The notes: a model not told the origin generated them from the letters alone. A DNA stretch of 64,000 bases from Thermohalobaculum sp039816045 (GCA_039816045.1 JBCBYB010000022.1:1-64000), one strand, 5' to 3'; counted from the first letter of the stretch, positions 27,544 to 37,344 are shown. Numbers and translations: made by a program.

Positions 27544-28140
27544 CTAGAAGCTCTCGCAGTCGCTCTCCTCGATCACGAAGAGTTCAGGATCGAGGCGGAC
27601 GTTCGATCGCGTCTCAGAAAGCGCGACAGTCGTGGTGAGTCCCTGGGCGTCGACGATCACCCACTGGCGAAGCTGAAGTGGCAGGTCCGAGAAGATCATC
27701 GTGATCGATCCCTGATCCGGCGCATCGGGGTCGACCGCGCGCACCCGCATCTGCCCCTCGCCGCGGTCGATTGCCTGAACAGCCCCTTCGCGTCGGAGAT
27801 CGACCCGGTCCCGCAGCAGCAGATCGAGCGGGGTCTCGGACAAAGGAAAGCGCTCAAAACTCTCGATATCCCGGTCGCAGACGCCGACCCAGGTGCCATC
27901 GGCCACGATCAGTGTTGGGTTCGGCGGGCGATAGTCGAACCGGATCCGCCCTGGACGGCGCAGAAAGAAGGTTCCGCGTGCGAGATCTCCGTCCGGTCCG
28001 ATCTGGACGAAACTGCCTTCGAGTGTGCCCAGTCCGTTCAGATAGTTCGAGATCCGAAGCAAGTCCGCCTGGGCGACCTGCGCGGTGGCACTGAAGGGAA
28101 ACATCAGAACGGTGAGCAAGAGGGCTACGCAGCCACGCAT
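27544..28140 (-). CDS. lolA: Outer-membrane lipoprotein carrier protein LolA
   Basis: A 198-residue periplasmic protein with a signal peptide (MRGCVALLLTVLMFPFSATAQ). The body has the LolA pattern LRISNYLNGLGTLEGSFVQIGPDGDLARGTFFLRRPGRIRFDYRPPNPTLIVADGTWV, followed by LSETPLDLLLRD and DAQGLTTTVALSETRSNV. It carries lipoproteins from the inner to the outer membrane. The ATG at 28140 is chosen at the signal peptide; the frame extends ten residues further. Confidence 0.93.
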   Translation of the reverse strand: MRGCVALLLTVLMFPFSATAQVAQADLLRISNYLNGLGTLEGSFVQIGPDGDLARGTFFLRRPGRIRFDYRPPNPTLIVADGTWVGVCDRDIESFERFPLSETPLDLLLRDRVDLRREGAVQAIDRGEGQMRVRAVDPDAPDQGSITMIFSDLPLQLRQWVIVDAQGLTTTVALSETRSNVRLDPELFVIEESDCESF

Positions 28141-28317
28141 GATCGGGTCTCCTTGGCCGGTCGGGTTCATCGAACGGATTGGCGAGCCTGCTCCGTCGGC
28201 TGAGCCGCTTGTTGGGGTTATCCTCGACGCGCCCGCGTGTCGAGAGGCGCGCCCTAAGGTTCCGCTAACCTGTCATCGCTCAGGATCAATCTGGATTCTG
28301 TTCAGTCGGGGCGCGCC

Positions 28318-29457
28318 GTGGAGCGATTGTTCGAAACCGAGGAGAGCTGCGTCGATCTGGTATCAACGCCCGCATCTGCGGGACCAGAGGGGCGCGGGCA
28401 TCTCATGGCGGTCTTCGATCCCTGGACCGAAGACGCTCGCTCTTTGGAGAGGCCGGGCTTCGGGACAGAACCCTTCCTCGCGCGTGGCTTCGATGTGTTG
28501 GCCGTGAAGTCACGCGGCAATCTCTGGTACCATGATCTGCTGGACAACGCAGATCTGAGGCGCGCGCTTCTGAGCCTGCCTGCCTACCGCTCACGCACGG
28601 GCTATGGCAGCAGCATGGGGGGCTATGGGTCGTTGGCGCTTGCCCGCATCCTTCGCCTTGACCGGGTGTTCTGTATCGCTCCCCAAGCTCGGCTGGACTT
28701 GCCCGGGGAGACGCGCTGGCCAGCCGAGCGGGCCGAGATTGCTCGCCGCTTCGGCTGGATCCGGGGCCTCTACACGCGCGATCTGGCCGGGTTGGCAGAT
28801 ATCGCCGTCCTTTATGATCCGTTCGACTTCGACGCCAGTCATGTCGTGCACATCGCGGGCCTGTGTTCGCCGGAGGCCTGGCATCCTGTTCCACTCCGTC
28901 ATCTGGGACATGAGCCCGGGCGCAGTATCGGCGGGCGGCGGATTCTTGATGCGGCGACGGCATTCGCCACGACGGGTCGTCGGCCGGTGATACGGCTGTC
29001 GCGGGCGGAGCGGCGCTCGGATCCGGGGCGTAACCACCGGCTGAGTGTGGCGCTCGCGTCCCGACGGTGGGAACGGTCGGCGCTGGCGCGCCGCGCGGCT
29101 ATCGAGACCGCAGCAACGGCGCTCGCCATGGATCCGGAGAACGACGCTTATGCGATGCACCTTTACGCGCTGCAGCGTGCATCGGGACTGTTGGCGGAAG
29201 CCGTGGCGACGCTTCGTCGTGTGAGCGCGCGGCACCCGCACCATGACTTTGCCAATGCCGAAAGCGAGATGCTGATGGAGCTCGAGCGGTTGGACGAGAG
29301 CCTGGAGGCAGCGCAACGAGCGATCGCACTGGCCCCAGCCGAGGCTCGCCCCCCGTTGCGGCAGCATCTGGCCCGCGTCCTTGTGGCCCGTGGGGCTTGG
29401 CTGGACGCTGAGCGGTTGATCTCGACGCGGTGCCCACGAAGGGCCCTCGCCGCCTGA
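28318..29457 (+). CDS. Alpha/beta-hydrolase-like protein with TPR-like C-terminal region
   Basis: A 379-residue protein starting with GTG. Residues 60-105 hold a hydrolase-like core: FDVLAVKSRGNLWYHDLLD and a nucleophile elbow GYGSSMGGYGSLALARIL (Ser in GSSMGG). A later VLYDPFDFDASH and CSPEAWHPVPLRHLGHEPG could give the acid and His. From about residue 255 to the end the protein is all-helical with tetratricopeptide-like pairs (AIETAATALAMDPENDAYAMHLYALQ, LDESLEAAQRAIALAPAEA). Unknown function, possibly surface polysaccharide or lipid related. Divergent from lolA. Confidence 0.7.
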   Translation: MERLFETEESCVDLVSTPASAGPEGRGHLMAVFDPWTEDARSLERPGFGTEPFLARGFDVLAVKSRGNLWYHDLLDNADLRRALLSLPAYRSRTGYGSSMGGYGSLALARILRLDRVFCIAPQARLDLPGETRWPAERAEIARRFGWIRGLYTRDLAGLADIAVLYDPFDFDASHVVHIAGLCSPEAWHPVPLRHLGHEPGRSIGGRRILDAATAFATTGRRPVIRLSRAERRSDPGRNHRLSVALASRRWERSALARRAAIETAATALAMDPENDAYAMHLYALQRASGLLAEAVATLRRVSARHPHHDFANAESEMLMELERLDESLEAAQRAIALAPAEARPPLRQHLARVLVARGAWLDAERLISTRCPRRALAA

Positions 29458-29463
29458 GCGCCG

Positions 29464-30342
29464 TTAGGGATCTAGACGCCAGGGGATGGTCGCCACCGGC
29501 CGCGTGCGGTGCCGAGGGCCGCGCGTGCTCTCGTCCAAAGACCGCTTAAATGCATCGGTCTGAAAGCTCTCCGAGGTCTCGTAGGCACGCCGAAACCCGG
29601 CGAGGATGACTGTTTTCCACTTCTGAGGGAGCTCAAGATACCGCGAATGGTGGCTCATCCAGCGGCTGAAGAGATTGCCGTAGGGGTAGCCTTCGTTTTG
29701 GAGCGACCAGATCAGCAGCAGCGCGGTCGCCGCGGCAAACTGCGGGTGCTGAGGCGCGTAGCCGCAGAGCTCCACCGCCTCGGCCGGGTGGTAGGCCTCG
29801 CCTTGCAAGAGCCGGCAGTCGTCGCGTCCGAGCAGCCTGTCGAGGGCATCGCGGTGCCGTTCGCGATCCTGGTCCCAGTCATGCGCAGCAAGCGCTTCCC
29901 GCTCGGCCTCGCTTAGGCTCTTTAGATGCGGCACCAGACGCGCAATGACGGTGTCGTGATCAAGGGTGGCACAGTCTGTGGCGCTCGGGCGGACATCCTG
30001 GCGGGCCAGACCGAGATCGCGTGCGACGCGAAAGCTGCAGCCGAGCGCGGCCCTGACCGGAGAAGGAGCAATCCGCATCGCGGGAGCAACCGCCTCCCAC
30101 GCCCACTGCCAGTCATCCGATGTGTCCTGGGTCTCGAGGGTTTTGGCCAAGAGCCGGGCCGTTGCCACGCAGCGCTCGACCGGCTCGGCGTCTTCGTCGA
30201 AGACGGTCCTCCAAAGGGCGCTGTCCGGTCCTGGTTCCGCGGCAAGGCCCGACAGAGCGAAGCGTGGCGCGCTTGCCACCGCGCGCAGATCGGCCACCGC
30301 CTGCGCCACCAACCAAGGCGTGTCTGATGCGTGGCCTATCAC
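29464..30342 (-). CDS. Unknown protein coupled to ftsK
   Basis: A 292-residue soluble, helix-rich protein that I do not recognise. It has many Trp and His residues, including a cluster in ATALLLIWSLQNEGYPYGNLFSRWMSHHSRYLELPQKW, and no signal or membrane segment. The GTG start overlaps the ftsK stop by four bases (GTGA), so it depends on ftsK translation. The end lies six bases from the convergent hydrolase gene. A link with division or chromosome segregation is only guilt by association. Confidence 0.75.
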   Translation of the reverse strand: MIGHASDTPWLVAQAVADLRAVASAPRFALSGLAAEPGPDSALWRTVFDEDAEPVERCVATARLLAKTLETQDTSDDWQWAWEAVAPAMRIAPSPVRAALGCSFRVARDLGLARQDVRPSATDCATLDHDTVIARLVPHLKSLSEAEREALAAHDWDQDRERHRDALDRLLGRDDCRLLQGEAYHPAEAVELCGYAPQHPQFAAATALLLIWSLQNEGYPYGNLFSRWMSHHSRYLELPQKWKTVILAGFRRAYETSESFQTDAFKRSLDESTRGPRHRTRPVATIPWRLDP

Positions 30343-32894
30343 CGCTCCTCGATCAGGATCTCACGTTTGCCGATGGCGTTGGCGGTGCTGACGACCCCTT
30401 GTGTCTCCATCTCCTCAACCAGCCGCGCGGCCTTGTTGTAGCCGATCTGGAGCTTGCGCTGGATGTAGGAGGTGCTGCACTTCCGGTCCCGCGCCACAAT
30501 CGCGACGGCCCGATCATAGAGCGCGTCCTCGCTGTCGCCGGGTTGGGCGAGGCCGAGCTTCTCCTCGATCAGCGCCTGGGTCTCCTCGTCCCCGCCTTCG
30601 GTGACTGCGCCCACATAGTCCGGCGGGCCGAGGGTCTTGAGGTGGCGCACCACCTCCTCGACCTCATCGTCGCTCACGAACGGCCCGTGGACGCGCTTCA
30701 CCCGCCCGCCCGAGGCCATGTAGAGCATGTCGCCCTGGCCGAGGAGCTGTTCGGCCCCCTGTTCGCCGAGGATGGTGCGACTGTCGATCTTTGAGGTCAC
30801 CTGGAAGCTGATGCGGGTCGGGAAGTTCGCCTTGATCGTGCCGGTGATGACATCGACGGAGGGGCGTTGCGTCGCCATGATCAGGTGGATGCCCGAGGCC
30901 CGCGCCATCTGCGCCAGCCGCTGAATGCAGGCCTCGATCTCTTTGCCTGCGACCATCATGAGATCCGCCATCTCGTCGACGATCACCACGATCAGCGGCA
31001 TCGCCTCCGGCTCGGTGGTCTCCGTCTCGAACACCGGCTCGCCGGTGTCGGGATCGAAGCCGGTTTGGACTGTGCGTTCAAAGGCTTCGCCCTTGGCCAA
31101 AGCATCGCGGACACGGGCGTTGAAGCCGTCGATACTGCGCACGCCGAGCTTCGACATCCGGCGATAGCGCTCCTCCATCTCGCCCACGACCCATTTGAGC
31201 GCGACCAGCGCCTTCTTCGGATCAGTCACCACTGGTGCCAGCAGATGCGGGATCCCGTCATAGACGCTGAGCTCCAGCATCTTCGGGTCGATCATGATCA
31301 GCCGGCACTGCTCGGGACTGAGGCGATAGAGCAGCGAGAGGATCATCGTGTTGATCGCCACCGACTTCCCCGAGCCGGTTGTACCTGCGATAAGCAGATG
31401 CGGCATTCGTGCGATATTTGCGATAACCGGGTCGCCGCCGATGGACTTTCCTAGGGCGAGCGCCAGCGGGTGGCGGCTATCCTGATAGTCCTCGCTTTCG
31501 AACAATTCGCGGAGATAGACCGTCTCGCGTTTTGCGTTTGGCAGCTCGATCCCGATCACCGAGCGCCCGGGCATGGTGGAGACACGTGCCGCCAGCGCCT
31601 CCATCGAACGCGCGATGTCATCGGCGAGGCCGATCACGCGCGCCGCTTTGAGACCCGGAGCGGGTTCGAGCTCGTAGAGCGTGACCACGGGGCCCGGCTT
31701 CACTGCGGTGATCTCGCCCCTCACGCCATAGTCGCTCAGCACGGTTTCAAGCTGGCGGGCGCTCTCCTCAAGCTCTTCCTCGGAGACCGGCGCGGCACCG
31801 CCGGCATTGCCCGGATCAAGCACATCGAGCGGTGGCGTGAGGTACGGATTGCTTGGCTCTTCGATCTTCAGAGGGCCGCGACCCGGTTGCAGGGTTTCGT
31901 CATCTGCATCGGCTGCATCGTCCTGCGTGCGCGCCTGCGGACCGAGCTCCCTGCGCTTGGGAAGGTCGGGGTCCCGCTCCTCCGTGCGAGTGGCGGGGAT
32001 TGGGCCGAAGCCTGTCATTTCGTCTCGCGTCCGTCCCGCCTCGCTGAGGGCCCGGATGGCGGAGCCAAGCGCACTGGCCTCTGCCGCGGCCTCTTGTGCT
32101 TCCGGATGGCTCGACATTGCGGGTGAGGTCTTCTTTACGGTTGGACCATCAGTACGGGTGAGCACGCGGCGAAGGGCGCCGGGTTCCATTTTGGGTCGAG
32201 GCAGCCGCGAGAGCCTTGCCCAGGAGGGTGCCGCAGGGAGCCGCATGCCGGTCAGGCTCCGGCCCAGCACTCCCGCAGTGGTGGCGAGCGACCCACCGAG
32301 CCAGCGCCCGAGCGCCGAGAGCTCCGTCCAGACCGTGCCGAGCGCCAGGGCAGTGAGCGCGAGCGCCGCGATCCCAAGCAGGATCGAAAGCGCCATAAGG
32401 GCATAGTGGGTCGGCTGTCCTCCGAGTTCCAGGAGCGTGCCGGCGAGGCTGTCCCCCACATGCCCGCCGAGCCCGATGCCTGCGGGCCAAGCGGCTCCCG
32501 GAGGGTGGGTGGCCGCGAACGCCGCGGTGAAGACCGCGGCTGGAGCGAGGGCGAGCAGGCGTGCCCAGACCCGTTCCTCGCCCCAGTGGAACATCAGTCG
32601 CAGGCCCCAGACCGCCGGAAAGACGGCAAGCAGCCAGGCACCGAGCCCGAGGAAGCGCATGAGGGGATCGGCCAGAACTGCACCAGGACGACCAAGCCAA
32701 TTCATCGGAGCACTGCCCGAGGCGCTGAAATGGCTGGGATCAGCCGGGTGGTAGCTCGCAAGCAAAACAGACAGAACACCGCCGAGGGCAAAGAGCACGA
32801 TCCCGCCAAGCTCCGAGACCCGGCGTGCAAGCGCCTCGCGCGTTGCGCCGCCGATCAGGGAGACGGGCCCACTCTCGCCTGCCAAGAACGCCAT
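30339..32894 (-). CDS. ftsK: DNA translocase FtsK
   Basis: An 851-residue protein with four N-terminal membrane spans, a moderately short Pro/Glu-rich linker (residues about 250-390), a RecA-like motor with Walker A AGTTGSGKSVAIN and Walker B MPLIVVIVDEMADLMM, and a C-terminal gamma winged helix (SYIQRKLQIGYNKAARLVEEMETQGVV) that reads polar DNA sites. It pumps chromosome DNA at the division septum. The ATG at 32894 has GGAGG five bases upstream; a GTG just before it is also open. It follows the aminotransferase gene by 13 bases. Confidence 0.97.
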   Translation of the reverse strand: MAFLAGESGPVSLIGGATREALARRVSELGGIVLFALGGVLSVLLASYHPADPSHFSASGSAPMNWLGRPGAVLADPLMRFLGLGAWLLAVFPAVWGLRLMFHWGEERVWARLLALAPAAVFTAAFAATHPPGAAWPAGIGLGGHVGDSLAGTLLELGGQPTHYALMALSILLGIAALALTALALGTVWTELSALGRWLGGSLATTAGVLGRSLTGMRLPAAPSWARLSRLPRPKMEPGALRRVLTRTDGPTVKKTSPAMSSHPEAQEAAAEASALGSAIRALSEAGRTRDEMTGFGPIPATRTEERDPDLPKRRELGPQARTQDDAADADDETLQPGRGPLKIEEPSNPYLTPPLDVLDPGNAGGAAPVSEEELEESARQLETVLSDYGVRGEITAVKPGPVVTLYELEPAPGLKAARVIGLADDIARSMEALAARVSTMPGRSVIGIELPNAKRETVYLRELFESEDYQDSRHPLALALGKSIGGDPVIANIARMPHLLIAGTTGSGKSVAINTMILSLLYRLSPEQCRLIMIDPKMLELSVYDGIPHLLAPVVTDPKKALVALKWVVGEMEERYRRMSKLGVRSIDGFNARVRDALAKGEAFERTVQTGFDPDTGEPVFETETTEPEAMPLIVVIVDEMADLMMVAGKEIEACIQRLAQMARASGIHLIMATQRPSVDVITGTIKANFPTRISFQVTSKIDSRTILGEQGAEQLLGQGDMLYMASGGRVKRVHGPFVSDDEVEEVVRHLKTLGPPDYVGAVTEGGDEETQALIEEKLGLAQPGDSEDALYDRAVAIVARDRKCSTSYIQRKLQIGYNKAARLVEEMETQGVVSTANAIGKREILIEER

Positions 32895-32907
32895 CACCCC
32901 CTCCGGC

Positions 32908-34107
32908 TCAGCTCAACACATGCGCAACAGCGCCCAGCCCACGGCGCACTTCGTCTTCGGGGGCCACGAGGGCCAGACGGAGATAGCGGGCACCCGGATC
33001 GCCACCGCCCAACCAGTCTGGCGTCGGTCGCGCGAGATAGCCGCCGGGCAGGGCGCGCACTCCCGCCTCGCGCCAGATGCGAAGCGCTGCCGCTTCCCCA
33101 TCGCCGACATCGAGCCAGAGAAAGAACCCGGCCTCGGGCGAACTGTAGCCCGGCAGGTTGCCGAGGATTTCATCGGCGGCGTCGAATTTCTTGCGATAGA
33201 GGACGCGGTTCGCCTCCACATGGCGCTCGTCCGCCCAGGCGGCCGTTGCCGCGTGCTGGGCCGGGATCGGCATGGGCGCCCCCGCATAGGACCGCAGCTG
33301 CAGCAGTCGCGCGCGGTTTTCGGGGCCCGTGCAGGCAAATCCGGACCGCAGCCCGGCCAGGTTCGAGCGCTTGGAGAGGGAGTGGAAGGCGACCAGCCGC
33401 TCAGGGTTGCCTCCCCGGCCCGCCAGTGCCTCCAGGGCCCCAGTCGGCGGGTTCTCCCGCCAAATCTCGGAGTAGCACTCATCCGCGAACACGATGAAAT
33501 CATGCCGCTCGGCCAGGTCGAACAGCCGCTGCCAATAGCCGAGATCGGCGCAGGCCCCCTGCGGATTGGAGGGCGAGCAGATGTAGACGACCGTGGTGCG
33601 ATCGAGCAGGGCCTCGGGCAGTGCGGCAAAGTCGGGCAGATGGCCGGTTTCGGCCGATGCGGGCAGATAAACCGGATCTGCGCCCGCCGTCAGCGCTGCC
33701 ACCGCATAGCACTGGTAGAATGGGTTCGGCATGAGCACCGCCGGGCGCTCGCCCCCTTTGGTCTCAGGGCTCAGCGCCACGCAAGCGGCGAACAGCCCCT
33801 CGCGCGTGCCGTTCAGAGGCAAGATTGACCGGTCCGGATCGCGATAGCTCTCCGCCACGCCGTAGCGGCGCCACAGCCAGTCGGAGATCGCCTCACGCAA
33901 CGGCTGGATACCCTCGTTCGGGGGGTATTTCGAGAGCATGGCCGAATGCTCCATCATGATCGGTCCGACAAAGGACGGGACCGCGTGCTGCGGCTCTCCG
34001 ATCGACATGGCAATCGGTTCACCGCCGGCTGGCACACCGTCAAGCAGACGCCGCAGCCTGGGAAAGGCATACTCCGGCAGGGCCGCAAAACGGTTCGGAT
34101 ACTCCAT
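32908..34107 (-). CDS. Class I/II aminotransferase (DapC-like)
   Basis: A 399-residue PLP enzyme. Fold type I features are LNGTREGLF, LMPNPFYQCY, the YICSPSNPQGA loop, FADECYSEIW with the PLP-ring Asp, and the Schiff-base Lys in HSLSKRSNLAGLRSGF. The group that pairs SLSKRSN with this length includes succinyldiaminopimelate aminotransferases, so a role in lysine/peptidoglycan precursor synthesis is likely but not proven. It is upstream of ftsK in the same direction, probably the same transcript. Confidence 0.85.
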   Translation of the reverse strand: MEYPNRFAALPEYAFPRLRRLLDGVPAGGEPIAMSIGEPQHAVPSFVGPIMMEHSAMLSKYPPNEGIQPLREAISDWLWRRYGVAESYRDPDRSILPLNGTREGLFAACVALSPETKGGERPAVLMPNPFYQCYAVAALTAGADPVYLPASAETGHLPDFAALPEALLDRTTVVYICSPSNPQGACADLGYWQRLFDLAERHDFIVFADECYSEIWRENPPTGALEALAGRGGNPERLVAFHSLSKRSNLAGLRSGFACTGPENRARLLQLRSYAGAPMPIPAQHAATAAWADERHVEANRVLYRKKFDAADEILGNLPGYSSPEAGFFLWLDVGDGEAAALRIWREAGVRALPGGYLARPTPDWLGGGDPGARYLRLALVAPEDEVRRGLGAVAHVLS

Positions 34108-34218
34108 AAGATGCCTGTCTCGACGCTGCTCGTGCCCGTTCGAGCGTCTTTGCGCCCGTCGGCAGCACCCTACCTCAGCCCCGAAAGAAGGTCCAGAAGA
34201 GCGAACGAATCGCGGCCA

Positions 34219-35559
34219 TTATTCTGCGAGGAGGGCCTCGATCCGGGCTCCAACCGCCAGCAGGTCCCACTCCGTTCCGGGTGCGCCGACCAGCATGAGT
34301 CCGCACATTGGCGCCGGCAGCGGCACGGTGAGGGCGCAGAGCCCCAAAATGTTCACCAGCCGCGTGTTGCGCAGCGCCAACAGGTTGCGCTCGGTGTAAT
34401 AGTCCTCGTCGTCCAGCAGTCGTTCGGTCTCGGGGGCGAGGCAGGGGACCGTCGGCATCACCAGAACGCCTTCGGTTTCGATCCGCATGGAAAGGCGACG
34501 CGAAATCTCGGCAAGCTCCGTGCGGGCCGCGGCATCGGCCTCTGCGTCGATCTTCGCACCAGACCGGAAACGGGCTTCGATCATGGGGAACATCTGGCCC
34601 GGGTTGGCTTCGATCGCTTCCCCCCAGTGGCCCCAAGCCTCTGCGGTCACGAGCGGGCTGAGGCGGGCGCAGGTGTCGAAGGCTTCGGCGATCTCGGGAG
34701 CCAGCCCGCGCGAGAGTGCGATCCCGGCAGAGCCAAGCCGGTCGAGGCCAGTTTCGAAGGCCTCCCGTACTGGCGCATCGCAGCCGTCGAGCACCACGGT
34801 TTCGGGGATTCTCAGGCTGACCGATCCAGCCTCGGGAGGCTCCGGCAGCGCATGAGCCGGGATGCCGAGCAATGCCGCGTAGAGCACCCCGGCATCCTCC
34901 ACCGTCGTGGTCAGCGGACCGATGGTGTCCAGGCTGGCGGCAAGCGGGATCACGCCCTCGCCGGGCAACGCGCCCCAGGTGGTTTTAAGCCCCACGAGGC
35001 CGTTCCAAGCGGCTGGGATGCGCACCGAGCCACCGGTGTCCGACCCGATGCCGGCTGCCGCAAGCCCGAGCGCCGTGGACACCGCGGCCCCAGAGCTCGA
35101 CCCCCCCGGTGCGCGAGCCGGATCGAACGCATTCGGCGGAGTGGCAGTTATCGGGTTCACGCCGAGCCCGGAGAACGCGAGCTCGGAGAGATGGGTCTTG
35201 CCGAGGCAGATCAGGCCGGCGGCGCTTCCCCGAGCGAGCACGGGCGCGTCTTGGTCAGGCACACGGCCCGCGAGGAGCTTTGTGCCCCCTTCGGTGACCA
35301 CCCCAGCGCTGTCGATGTTGTCCTTCCAGCTGATCGGCACTCCGTCGAGTGGACCCACGCGACGCCCCTCTGCCTGGCGAACTGCAGCTTCGGCGGCTTC
35401 GGCACGGGCTCGTTCCGGCGTGGTTCGGGCATAGATGCGGTCCGCGTCCGAATGCTCCGCAATGGCCGTGAGATAGGCCTCGGTCAATTCCCGAGGATCC
35501 ACAGCGCAAGATCCGACCGCTCGCCCCTGATCCGCCGCGCTCTTGGAAAGCCAGTCCAT
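34219..35559 (-). CDS. Amidase signature-family enzyme
   Basis: A 446-residue amidase. The Ser-Ser-Lys triad is visible as Lys in GVPISWKDNIDSAG, Ser in APGGSSSGAAVS and the nucleophile Ser in GSDTGGSVRIPA. The C-terminal part is ordinary for the family. No GatB or GatC gene is near, so it is more likely a general amide hydrolase than a Glu-tRNA amidotransferase subunit. The ATG at 35559 (MDWLSKSAADQGRAVG) starts the family similarity; the frame extends 325 codons upstream without meaning. Confidence 0.88.
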   Translation of the reverse strand: MDWLSKSAADQGRAVGSCAVDPRELTEAYLTAIAEHSDADRIYARTTPERARAEAAEAAVRQAEGRRVGPLDGVPISWKDNIDSAGVVTEGGTKLLAGRVPDQDAPVLARGSAAGLICLGKTHLSELAFSGLGVNPITATPPNAFDPARAPGGSSSGAAVSTALGLAAAGIGSDTGGSVRIPAAWNGLVGLKTTWGALPGEGVIPLAASLDTIGPLTTTVEDAGVLYAALLGIPAHALPEPPEAGSVSLRIPETVVLDGCDAPVREAFETGLDRLGSAGIALSRGLAPEIAEAFDTCARLSPLVTAEAWGHWGEAIEANPGQMFPMIEARFRSGAKIDAEADAAARTELAEISRRLSMRIETEGVLVMPTVPCLAPETERLLDDEDYYTERNLLALRNTRLVNILGLCALTVPLPAPMCGLMLVGAPGTEWDLLAVGARIEALLAE

Positions 35560-35646
35560 CGCCGTTCCCGCTCCTTGTCTTGGGCGTGCCATCGGTCGCA
35601 CCCCGCCACCTCGACATTCGAGCGGCGGCTCCCAATAGTAAAGCCC

Positions 35647-36852
35647 ATGAACACACAGATCTTCGATGTCGGGATCGTGGGGGGCGGGCTGATCGGCACG
35701 GCGCTTGCCGCAGTGCTGAGCCGGGCAGGAGCTTCCGTTGCGGTACTCGACCGGGTGCCCGTGGAGGCCCGCGCAGCCCCCGATTTCGACGGCCGCGCCT
35801 ATGCCTTCGCGCTTGGGTCTCAACGGCTTGCCGCGCAGACCGGCCTCTGGGACCGTCTCGCATCCGAGGCGCAAGAGATCGCGGACATCCAAGTCGGCGA
35901 GGGCGCCGGGTCTCCAGCACTCCTGCATTTCGACCCACGGGCGCTTGATGAGAGCCGGATCGGCTGGGTCGTCGAGGATCACCACCTCCGCCAGGCGCTC
36001 TTGGATGCCCCGGCGGGGGAGACCCTCGCTCCCGCCGAAGTTGCTTCGGCGGCGTTCGGTGGCGGTGCCGCAACCCTGACACTCGCTGGCGGCGAAACGG
36101 TAAGGGCCCGTCTGGTGGTTGCCGCGGACGGCCGCCGGTCCTCGCTGGCGCGCATGGCGGGCATCAGGCGCCTGCGTTGGGCCTATCGCCAGACCGGATT
36201 GGTGGCTGCAATAGCCCACGACCTTCCTCATCACGGCCTCGCCCATCAGAGCTTCTTCCCTGGTGGACCCTTTGCGGTGTTGCCGCTCCAGGGCAATCGT
36301 TCCGCCATCGTGTGGTCGGAGACCGAAGACCGCGCCAAGGCCCTCATGGCCCTCGACGATGCGGCCTACGCCAATGAACTCGGATCTCGGATCGGGACGC
36401 GCCTGGGGGCGGTTTCGCTGACGGGGAGGCGCTGGGCTTATCCGCTTGATCTGACGCTGGCCGAGCGCTATTGCGCGCCCCGCCTGGCGCTGATCGGCGA
36501 TGCCGCACATGGCGTGCACCCAATCGCGGGGCAAGGGATGAACATGGGCCTCCGCGATGTGGCGGCGCTCGCAGAGACGGTGATCGAGGCCGCGCGTCGG
36601 GGCGAGGATATCGGCGCGCTCCCGGTGCTCGAGCGCTATGAGCGATGGCGCCGCTTTGATGCGACGGCCTTCGCGCTCGGGATGGACGCGCTCAATCGCC
36701 TCTTTTCAAACGACAATGCGGCTGTCGCCACGGTTCGGCGCGTTGGGCTGGGGGTGGTCGGCGCCCTTACACCCGTCAAGCAGGCGCTGATGCGCGAGGC
36801 GACGGGCCAGGCGGGCGCTGTTCCCAAGCTTCTCCTGGGCCAACCGATCTAG
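35647..36852 (+). CDS. ubiH: UbiH/UbiF-family ubiquinone biosynthesis hydroxylase
   Basis: A 401-residue flavoprotein. The FAD loop is DVGIVGGGLIGTALAAVLSRAG, the middle DG motif is RLVVAADGRRSSLAR, and the C-terminal motif is LIGDAAHGVHPIAGQGMNMGLRDV, the hallmark of the UbiH/COQ6 family. It hydroxylates the ring of ubiquinone precursors with O2. The ATG at 35647 directly begins the FAD domain. It is divergent from the amidase and convergent with rbfA. Which ring position it uses cannot be told. Confidence 0.9.
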   Translation: MNTQIFDVGIVGGGLIGTALAAVLSRAGASVAVLDRVPVEARAAPDFDGRAYAFALGSQRLAAQTGLWDRLASEAQEIADIQVGEGAGSPALLHFDPRALDESRIGWVVEDHHLRQALLDAPAGETLAPAEVASAAFGGGAATLTLAGGETVRARLVVAADGRRSSLARMAGIRRLRWAYRQTGLVAAIAHDLPHHGLAHQSFFPGGPFAVLPLQGNRSAIVWSETEDRAKALMALDDAAYANELGSRIGTRLGAVSLTGRRWAYPLDLTLAERYCAPRLALIGDAAHGVHPIAGQGMNMGLRDVAALAETVIEAARRGEDIGALPVLERYERWRRFDATAFALGMDALNRLFSNDNAAVATVRRVGLGVVGALTPVKQALMREATGQAGAVPKLLLGQPI

Positions 36853-36871
36853 GCGCGCGCCCCGCGTCGGC

Positions 36872-37282
36872 TCAGTCCTCGTCCTCATCTCGGAGATCCC
36901 GTGCGACCTCGTCCCGAGACAGCATCTCACGGGTGCGGTCATATTGGTCGAACGTTTCGTCCAAGCGGAACTGGAAATCTGGCGAGAACTTCAGATGGAC
37001 CCGGCGCATCACAGCGCGGCGGATCTCGCCACGGGCCTCTGCGAGGGCCTCTAATGCCTCGGCTTCGCCGCGCCCGCCGAGCGGCATCACATAGGCGACC
37101 GCCTGGCGCAGATCCGGGCTCATGCGCACCTCTGAGACCGTGATGCTGCTGCTCTGCATCCCAAGACCATGCGCCTCGCCGCGGATCAGCACATCCGACA
37201 AGGCTCGACGCACCAATTCTCCAACGCGCAATTGGCGCTGGCTCAGTCCGCCGGACTTGGCACTGTCCTGACGTTTGGCCAT
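36872..37282 (-). CDS. rbfA: Ribosome-binding factor A
   Basis: A 136-residue KH-like protein: SQRQLRVGELVRRALSDVLIRGE, ITVSEVRMSPDLRQAVAYVMPLGG, and RVHLKFSPDFQFRLDETFDQYDR. It assists 16S rRNA 5' processing and 30S maturation. The ATG at 37282 (MAKRQ) is the family start. It is near, but not in, the nusA-infB operon: a VOC gene on the opposite strand and an unknown gene lie between. Confidence 0.92.
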   Translation of the reverse strand: MAKRQDSAKSGGLSQRQLRVGELVRRALSDVLIRGEAHGLGMQSSSITVSEVRMSPDLRQAVAYVMPLGGRGEAEALEALAEARGEIRRAVMRRVHLKFSPDFQFRLDETFDQYDRTREMLSRDEVARDLRDEDED

Positions 37283-37344
37283 GATACAACTCCCGTTTGT
37301 ACCCACTGGTGGGCCGCCATCCCCTTGCTGTATGCTCCCGAGCC

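Noticed and set aside
33946..35646. A long upstream extension of the ubiH frame
   Set aside because: It runs through the opposite strand of the aminotransferase and amidase genes. Family similarity begins only at the ATG at 35647.
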